Shown: positions 58,401 to 64,000 of the stretch, in pieces
Layout of the letters: each line of letters starts with the position of its first letter
How positions within the stretch are numbered: the first letter of the stretch is position 1
NCBI GenBank assembly: GCA_000708835.1
Contig: DF237348.1
Coordinates: 21,639-85,638 of the forward strand
Reading direction: 5' to 3'
Length of the DNA: 64,000 nucleotides
From: Klebsormidium nitens
Lineage: Eukaryota; Streptophyta; Klebsormidiophyceae; Klebsormidiales; Klebsormidiaceae
The notes under the pieces: model-generated
What the model was told of the DNA's origin: nothing
Database searches by the model: none
What the model saw: the letters and a program-made list of their open reading frames with translations, nothing else
Program-made: the position numbers and the translations under genes

Positions 58401-60947
58401 GAGCCGCCCAGATCTCCGCCCGAGCCGCCTCGTCCATCGGGGGAGGAATCGGCTTCGCACGCTTGCTGTGGGTGAAGGGAGAAGAAGAATTCGAGTCAAT
58501 GACGGGCCAAGACTCCTCAGCCACAGGCCTGCTACCCTGCAAAAAGCCGTCTGCACCAGGTCCCTATGTCGACTCGAGAGGCCTCTCTGTGCTCAGTGAC
58601 CCAGTCAAACTGATTCCTAACCAGGATCACTGGCAAAAGTCGAACCCGAGATGACGAATGAGGGGACAACGAGCTTACTGTGACGTCTTCTTCACCGGTT
58701 GACCAGCCTTTGGCACCACCGATCTTGATCCCCCTGCTGCTTCAACCTGGGGGGAAGCAATATGGCGGAAGGGTGGGCAAGTATTGAAGCTGTGCACGGC
58801 CACTGCCACGAGGAAGACCTAGGGCTCCCTTATGAGGTTGTCGAAAAGCGGCCGGTCAGGATCGAGCGAGACGTATGCAAGCGCCTCTACGCTAAGGAAA
58901 TCGTTTCACATCCTATCCTCCTACTGACAGTGAACGGTCTCACCCTACGAGCGAGCTCTTTTCTGGAACGAGGAAGGGTAGTTCTACAACCACGAGGGCT
59001 GGTTGGAGTACCTAATTTCGCACTGCTCTGCCGTGTGGGGAGTGAAGCTGAGCGGGACATCGAGTGGAAGGGGGCGACAGAGCCTCGACTGGAGTCGAGG
59101 GCCGTATCATCCTCGAGATGCCCATTTTCTGCACAAGAATGCGAGTGGACTCACCAAAGGTGTAGGCTCCGTAGCAGCAGAGCGAAGCTCATCGGCAGGA
59201 TGCGGAGGAGCGGGGGAAGGGCCCGGGTTCTGCATGACAAGAAAAAGCCTAGGGTCTTAGGAGCAACCGGCATGGATGTGAGGCAACTCTAGAGGATAGA
59301 ATATTACTGCAATGCAAGGGAGAGGCTCGGAAGTGGTCAATCGAAACCCGAGAGTAGCAGTGTCGTTCGCATTTCGAAACCTTCCTGGACAAGAACCCGG
59401 GACACAGACGAGGCACCTTTTCGAAGCGTTTACCTTTGCAGCACTTCAAATGCGTCAAGGACACTGTCTAAGTCTGGCGCAGACGACGGCTGATCTAGCC
59501 TCCGGCATCGAGAATCAGTAAATGGTCCAACTCACATGCGGCTCCCCAGCAGCGGACCCCGTGGACTGCTGACACACATCATGACCATCGCTTGTTGCCA
59601 CGCCAAGTTCCTGCACATGAGCGTCGAGCGAAATCCCCTTTTGCATATGGCCACACCTTGCAGATGGGGAGAGACTCGATGTCTGCACCGATGACGATGT
59701 GTGGACTAGTGAGAAAGAGAGAGAAGAGCGAAATGCCCATCATCGGTTTTGAATATCGCAAAGTGTGGTCGGGCTTGCTTGTGTGGCCTACACCTTGCAG
59801 ATGGCAAAAGCCTGGATTTCTTAATACCAATGACAAGGTCTAGACCCGATTCTCAAGAAGCATGACGCATGCCCATTTTCGGCTCTGAGAACCGCGGGCT
59901 TTCGTCGGGCTTGCTTATGGCCTACACCTTGCGATTGGCAGATTAACTTGGTTCCCTATCCCCAATGAAAGGTGTGGACCCGATTTTCGCCCACCATCTG
60001 CGCTTTGGATCGAGCTTGCATCGCCTGGTCCAAACAGATTTCGTAAGCTCAGGTCGATCGACAAGGTGCAACACTGGAAGTTTGACGAGACTGAGTGTCT
60101 TTGCACAATTGGGACTTACATCTCCAACCAAAGCGCAGGTCGCCGAATGAGAAGGCGGGTCGAAGTCGGGGGCTGCGCTGTGCTCGCCAGCTTCTGCATG
60201 GGGGGGTGGGCTTGCTGCGCTACTCAGATCCTCAGCGGGGTTCCCCTGGAGCCGCAAGCGCACATCCTGGCCCCTCTCGAGTACCTGCATGACGCACACA
60301 CCGGACACTCACATTCGAGCCTACCCTCATATTCCGCTTGCTTTGGGCTACACCTTGCGGATAGCAGGAGACTGGAATCCTTATTTCCAATGACAAGATG
60401 TGGACCAGAGGCGGGGCACGTACTGTGGGGAGGGGCTCGCTCATGGCCCACCTTGCAGATGGCAGAAGACTGAATTCCTTGTTTCCAATGACAAGGTGTG
60501 GACCAGAGGCGGGTACGTGCCCACCGTCGTTCTTGCCACGGCTGTATGGTCGGGCTTGCTTATGGCCTACACCTTGCAAATGGTAAAAGCCTGGGTTCCT
60601 TAATTCTAATGACAAGGTGTAGACCAGAGGCAAGACTTTCCGCCCAGCCTGGATTGCATTTGCAAGCTCAACATGAAAGTCGCGATGAGCCTGTAGAGGG
60701 CGGAGTGCCTAAGTTCTCTTGGATATTGCAGGCCACAAGAGCTCCTCGAGCATACCAACGAGCGCCTCACATGTGAGAATGGTTGCGGCGTTGGCACGTG
60801 CTCCTCCTCTGCCTCCTCTAACTCTTGAGAGAGATTCGGACGGCGTCGCTTCCTCTCGAGCGCCCGCCCTGTTAATACCACCCCACCAATGTCCTCCTCG
60901 AGACAAGAGGCTCCTTCTGGGCAGCGCTCGCCTTCACCGTTGGAGGA
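55498..60947 (-). CDS. 5' exons of the primase-helicase gene, with duplicated cassettes
   Basis: A chain of GT-AG exons with mutually compatible phases leads to the primase exon: 60947-60771, 60284-60120 (D3), 59610-59536, 58536-58345, 58072-57930 (B1), 57792-57726 (C1), 57211-57069 (B2), 56917-56851 (C2), 56344-56180 (D2) and 55662-55498 (D1). B+C joins to a 70-residue helical cassette (RRMPEAQGGLHQPAQ, AEALRERSRVDARVAEVGEE, HFDKAVRQSVQHSPREAF) that is present twice with identical exon lengths (143 and 67 bp). D is a 165-bp phase-0 exon (LERGQDVRQRLQG, then an acidic/Pro tail with PDFDPPS) present three times. The first exon listed holds a nuclear-localisation-like ERKRRRPN. The initiating exon was not found. 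That all belong to one transcript is inferred from phase, strand and spacing. Confidence 0.6.
56617..58215. repeat. ~0.9-kb tandem segmental duplication carrying exons B and C
   Basis: The segment of about 56617-57300 recurs at about 57495-58215, offset near 860-880 bp. Matching landmarks are GAGCTTGCGTCC (56642/57521), CATGATC-GTCCTGACA (56733/57610), CACAGACACGACGAGTCATTC (57037/57896) and CGCCACCCTGCCGGTCCTCCTCGCC (57070/57930). Both exon pairs B1-C1 and B2-C2 lie within it. Substitutions are scattered, so the copies are not recent. Confidence 0.8.
58940..59085 (+). pseudogene. short remnant of a viral-type protein
   Basis: One plus-strand frame reads LFWNEEG, stop, FYNHEGWLEYLISHCSAVWG, VKLSG. 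Shifting by one base continues it as DIEWKGATEPR. This resembles a domain I know from large algal and protist DNA viruses in which a W-L-x-Y-L-I phrase is followed by W-G-x-x-L-N/S-G and E-W-x-G. It has an internal stop and a frameshift, so it is dead. It lies in an intron region of the primase-helicase gene but on the opposite strand. The match is from memory and short. Confidence 0.3.
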
Positions 60948-60962
60948 CTGCAAAGACGACAC

Positions 60963-61392
60963 GCAACAAGCCTGATGGGTGTGGACTTCATTCCACCATC
61001 AATCAAGCGTCACCAGGCGCCTTCCTGATGAGAATCCAGGATTGCTTCAGCTGCGAAGCACGCGTGCCTTAGCGGCACACCAGATTTAGCAACCCAACGA
61101 AGTCGCATCGAGACAAATTGCGTTGGCATCATGTTGCTCCTGTCTCTCAGCTTTTCGCAATCCAGTTCGTACCTTGCGTTTGCATTTGATTGACGGTGAT
61201 ACAGGAATCGGCTCTCTAAAAGCGCTGTTGGTAGACCAGTTGGCAACCGGAGAGGTGGGTGAATCACCCTGTACAGCACAGCAAACCCAGAAGTGGCTTG
61301 ACAGCAGAAGACACTGGTCAGTTTTGCATAAACGGGCACCAATGTTGCACGAGGCAGTTGCAAGAGAATGGGCAGACACCCTGGTGTAAATC
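60963..61392. other. no assigned gene
   Basis: The first exon of the primase-helicase gene may lie here on the minus strand, but I cannot identify it. A plus-strand frame at 61123-61389 (containing LRLHLIDGDTGIGSLKALLV) and an overlapping minus-strand frame are both open and neither is recognisable. Confidence 0.3.
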
Positions 61393-61954
61393 TCAGACAC
61401 AGACTTTCAAGCCAACATAGTGCGTGCAGGTCATTTCGTAGGACCCAGAAGCCCACTGGACTGGGTTGACGCTAACCTCATTGTTGGGAGCCCTGTAGAA
61501 GCTTGCACCTTGTATGCTGCCAGAATCTTGATCGTCAAAGAAATCTTGTAGTGACTGTCCAGACTGAGATCCATCGACAGATCGATCAGCATACTCAGCA
61601 CCTTCGATGTCCTCTCCTTGGGTCCCTTCTGATTCTGACACATCACTGTACACATGAGCAGAATACCTGTGAGCATCTCAGCTTGCACTATACGTGAGTG
61701 CATTCAGACCTAGGCAGAACTAGACGCAAACATTTCCCCGCTGATCCTGCAACTCCGCAACTCTGCAACTCAAGTAGAGATTGACCACTAGTATGATATT
61801 TGGACCTGTTTTTGAAAACACATGCCTTTATAGTCACTCCGCTCTCATCACGCCCATCTCCCAGTCTGCAATTCTGATCCCAATCACTTTCCAGCCCCAG
61901 TGCTGTCCAGAAAAGCACTCACCTATCCCAAGGCAGGTGCATGTCGGAAGACAT
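61393..61954 (-). CDS. small acidic protein, unknown
   Basis: Two exons on the minus strand, 61954-61923 and 61666-61393, joined by GATAG|GTGAGT and TCACAG|G in matching phase, give 101 residues. It starts MSSDMHLPWDRYSAHVYSD, then a Ser/Glu/Asp-rich stretch (SESEGTQGEDIEGAEYADRS, then DFFDDQDSG) and ends SYEMTCTHYVGLKVCV. No membrane helix or known domain was seen. The clean splice fit and a stop just upstream of the first ATG support a real small gene. Confidence 0.5.
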
Positions 61955-62902
61955 GGCAGCTCAGCTGGCATACGCAACCAGCCGCAACCAGCCAGCTTTA
62001 TGTGACCAGAGCTCCGTCAGGCTCACAGCCTGATCAGCTTCAGCTGCTAATTGTCAGCATCAAGTCTGCGCTTCACAGGGTTGACTTAGCTTTAGCCTAC
62101 ACTAGGTCTCAGTAGCATAAGACTTACCATGATGGCAGGCAGTATCTGGATTACAAAAGGACCATCGACTCTAGGCGGCGTGTCTGTAGGCCATACTCGC
62201 AGGCGTTTGGAAAGATGAGTGAGGATTGAAAAGAAGGGGAGTCCCGGAAAAGCTCATCTGCAAATTAAAGGATTGAAGCAGAAGATTGCCCCTTTACATC
62301 CCATGAGCACGCGAATTCAGTCGAACACTGTGCATGATCCAGTAAAGCTGCAGCCTCTGCTTTGTTGGCAGGCTGCTGCGTTGGCAGAAGCTTCCTAACC
62401 CTTCCAAACTGCTGCGTTGGCCGTCCGAAAACTGTCACCCTTTAGAAGGCAACCAACAAAGCGACAGGGCTGAAGCTGCTTGAGTCTTTGCTGCATTGGC
62501 CTGAGTTTCCAGAATCTGTTTGAGCTGAGTGTTCAGAGCTTCCAATACCTGCTGCTTGCGTTGGCCTTGTCAGGGCCTGATTCAGACTGCTGACTCAAGC
62601 AGGACTTTCGCCTTGCACTGAACGCCCTTTGTGTGCGCGCCAAAAAAAAAGCTCCCGCAGTGTGCTGCCAGCTGGACGCTTCGGATGCTGAAGTCGAGTC
62701 AAAGCCAGTCTTCTTGCAAGACCCTTCTTGCGCGCGCTGCTCGCGATCGGACGGCGAAGGGTCGTTCGGGCGACGAAACCTTCTGGCCTCGGCTTTTGCA
62801 ACCAACATCATGATCGAAGTCGAGTGCGAGGGCTGAGTGGCAGTGTGGAATGGCTCAGGCGCCGCATTCACTGGTCTCTGCGGGACGTCACTGGTGAGGT
62901 GA
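61955..62902. other. intergenic, no gene seen
   Basis: Divergent 5' region of the small acidic protein (-) and the coiled-coil gene (+). A possible minus-strand exon ends at a GTAAGT near 62126 but does not connect in phase to the small acidic protein. Confidence 0.35.
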
Positions 62903-64000
62903 ATGGCGTCTGCCGCAGTGCTCTTCAAAGTGGCTGGGGCAAAAACTTTATGTTCGCGCGGGCAGGCAGACATTGCCCCTGCAACGCCCCAGCGATTCGC
63001 TTTCAGGACACTTCCTCCATCTCTGTATGAGGGATTGAGGCTGGGCCGGTTTCATTCCGACTACAGGGTGGGGTCAGGATTGAGGCGCTTCTCGCCGAGG
63101 GCAGAGATTCCCCGGGAGGGAGCAGAGTCTACCGGAAGTTCCAACTTGGTTGACAGCGTGCCTCAGGCTGAACAGGTCAAGGATGAGGCACAGGCTCTCA
63201 AGTCGAGCATCAAGCGTGTGGAGAAGGAGATTGACGATGTGAAGAACCAGATTAAGACTGCTGCGGCTGCAGGCAAGAGCACAGAGTTCTTGCAGCGGGA
63301 GAAGACCGCGCTGCGGCAGAAGGAGGCCGCGCTGCGGCAGAAGGAGGCCGCGCTGGAGCAGCGACTGACCGCGCTCGTGCAGGCGGAGGTGGAAAAGTTG
63401 AAGCTGCAGCAGACACCAGGTACGTCTCCCGTCGTCTTACGCATGGAGAGCGGTCTCCTTGGAGCAGCCCAGCAAACCAGCGCACAGATGTGAAAAGACC
63501 ATGAGCGGCGCTCTGCTGCCAATGTTGTGCTGCAGGCAATTCCCCTGCTGCTTGTCGATGTTTCGCAAAGAGAGTGGTAGGGCACACCGCACAGAGGGTA
63601 TTCTATCTGTCTTTGCCTGCAGTTCAGGTGTCTGCTCAATGAGCCATGGCAATCTGTCTCGATTGTTGCTGCTTAAGAAGGGTTTTTGTATCTGTGTTTG
63701 CCTGATGTTGGTGTGTTGCTCTGTGGGTCATGGCAACATGCAGGCGGAAAGGTTTTGCGGTGCAGAGAAACTACTTCCAACCTCATAGCCTGCTTAGCAT
63801 TTGCAGTTGGCTTATCCAGTGACTGCGTGTGGAATGCTGACAGATAGCTTCTGTCGTGTGCAGCAGCGGGGATTCCAGACCCTGCAGTCTTGGGTAAGTC
63901 TTTGTACCTGTCTCCACCTGTTGGCGCTGTGTGCTGAAGCGCTTGTCGCACCTGTCAGCATTGTCTTCTATTTGATCGCTGTTTCAGGTGCTGTTTGACT
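62903..64000 (+). CDS. coiled-coil protein, N-terminal part (cut by window edge)
   Basis: Exon 1 runs 62903-63419 from an ATG in context GTGAATGGCG and ends at CACCAG|GTACGT (phase 1), coding 172 residues. The first ~60 residues are basic and Ser/Arg/Ala-rich, possibly an organelle signal. From about residue 95 there is a long charged coiled coil (SSIKRVEKEIDDVKNQIKTA, then three near-repeats of TALRQKEA/AALRQKEA/AALEQRLT). Coils of this type precede kinase-like or Crinkler-type domains in algal proteins, but the domain here lies outside the window. Later exons may start at 63741 (ATGCAG|GCGG) and near 63870; they were not resolved. Confidence 0.6.

Larger units (their letters stand above)
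53302..60625. repeat. family of ~62-bp inverted-repeat elements in introns of one gene
   Basis: About 15 copies of a ~62-bp element whose ends are GGCCTACACCTTG and CAAGGTGTRGACC, a 13-bp imperfect terminal inverted repeat, with a conserved core (ATGGC-AAAGACTGG-TTCCTTATTTCCAATGA). Starts: 53302, 53469, 53600, 55739, 55850, 55975, 56408, 56532, 57426, 59649, 59785, 59919, 60346, 60445, 60565. Adjacent copies often come as pairs 120-134 bp apart, joined by a ~65-bp linker (AGAGGCGGGGCACGTGCCC, then GCCAACCGCGG and GGTCGGGCTTGCTTAT). All copies fall in introns of the primase-helicase gene. Confidence 0.85.

Noticed and set aside
58762-59292. 176-codon plus-strand frame starting MAEGWASIEAVHG
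   Set aside because: The protein-like signal in this stretch lies in another frame (58940-59085) and is broken. This frame has no coherent domain.
59437-59520. Minus-strand stretch reading LDQPSSAPDLDSVLDAFEVLQ before a GTAAAC donor
   Set aside because: It looks coding, but the only upstream acceptor leaves an intron of about 36 bp after the 59536 exon, so it could not be placed in the gene model.
61010-61456. 148-codon minus-strand frame and overlapping 88-codon plus-strand frame
   Set aside because: Both are open over the same DNA, neither resembles a known protein, and no splice context decides between them.
62126-62222. Minus-strand exon-like frame ending ILPAIM before a GTAAGT donor
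   Set aside because: It ends in phase 0, but the next downstream coding exon needs a different phase, and no start codon or acceptor could be assigned.

Overview
The window is eukaryotic nuclear DNA from a green-lineage organism, most likely a streptophyte (charophyte) alga of the Klebsormidium type. The genes are split by many GT-AG introns of about 100-1,800 bp. They include a PX-PH phospholipase D of the plant zeta class, a DOG1-domain protein (a plant-lineage domain), a chloroplast-type SufB and a 7-hydroxymethyl-chlorophyll a reductase-like protein. A short (TTTTAGGG)n tract of the green-algal telomere type is also present. The genus is an inference; no search was run.

Layout. 0.8-2.1 kb: YKT6 R-SNARE (-). 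3.0-7.2 kb: COX10 heme o synthase (+), divergent from YKT6. 8.0-10.3 kb: a mobile-DNA patch with a 5'-truncated LINE that ends in telomeric repeats, a MITE-like element and a perfect 30-bp palindrome. 10.7-12.3 kb: an intronless multi-pass membrane protein of unknown role. 14.0-25.5 kb: a 16-exon phospholipase D zeta gene (-). 26.3-27.6 kb: mitochondrial ribosomal protein uL29m (+). 28.6-30.5 kb: a DOG1-domain protein (-). 31.5-39.4 kb: a 15-exon HCAR-like gene (+). 40.3-44.9 kb: SUFB (+). 46.8-48.4 kb: two tiny single-TM proteins. 61.4-64 kb: a small acidic protein (-) and the first exon of a coiled-coil gene cut by the window edge (+).

49-61 kb is different and looks virus-derived. It holds remnants of tyrosine recombinases, an MC1-like DNA-binding protein divergent from the longer recombinase remnant across a 28-bp palindrome, and a large spliced minus-strand gene. 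That gene's 3' half encodes an archaeo-eukaryotic primase fused in frame, across an intron, to a UL9/origin-binding-protein-type superfamily 2 helicase. Its 5' half is built from phase-compatible duplicated exons: a 70-residue two-exon cassette present twice and a 55-residue exon present three times. Its introns carry about 15 copies of a ~62-bp inverted-repeat element that I do not see elsewhere in the window. This is my best candidate for an undescribed system: a virus-type replication enzyme turned into an intron-bearing nuclear gene whose N-terminus has grown by exon shuffling.

A second recurring pattern is that several introns of the phospholipase D gene, and one of the HCAR gene on the other strand, contain decayed tandem copies (period about 50-180 bp) of the neighbouring exon edge including its splice junction. 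This suggests that introns here grow by local tandem duplication.

Exon boundaries were worked out by hand from reading frame, splice consensus, phase and remembered family consensus. Single-base errors at some boundaries are possible.
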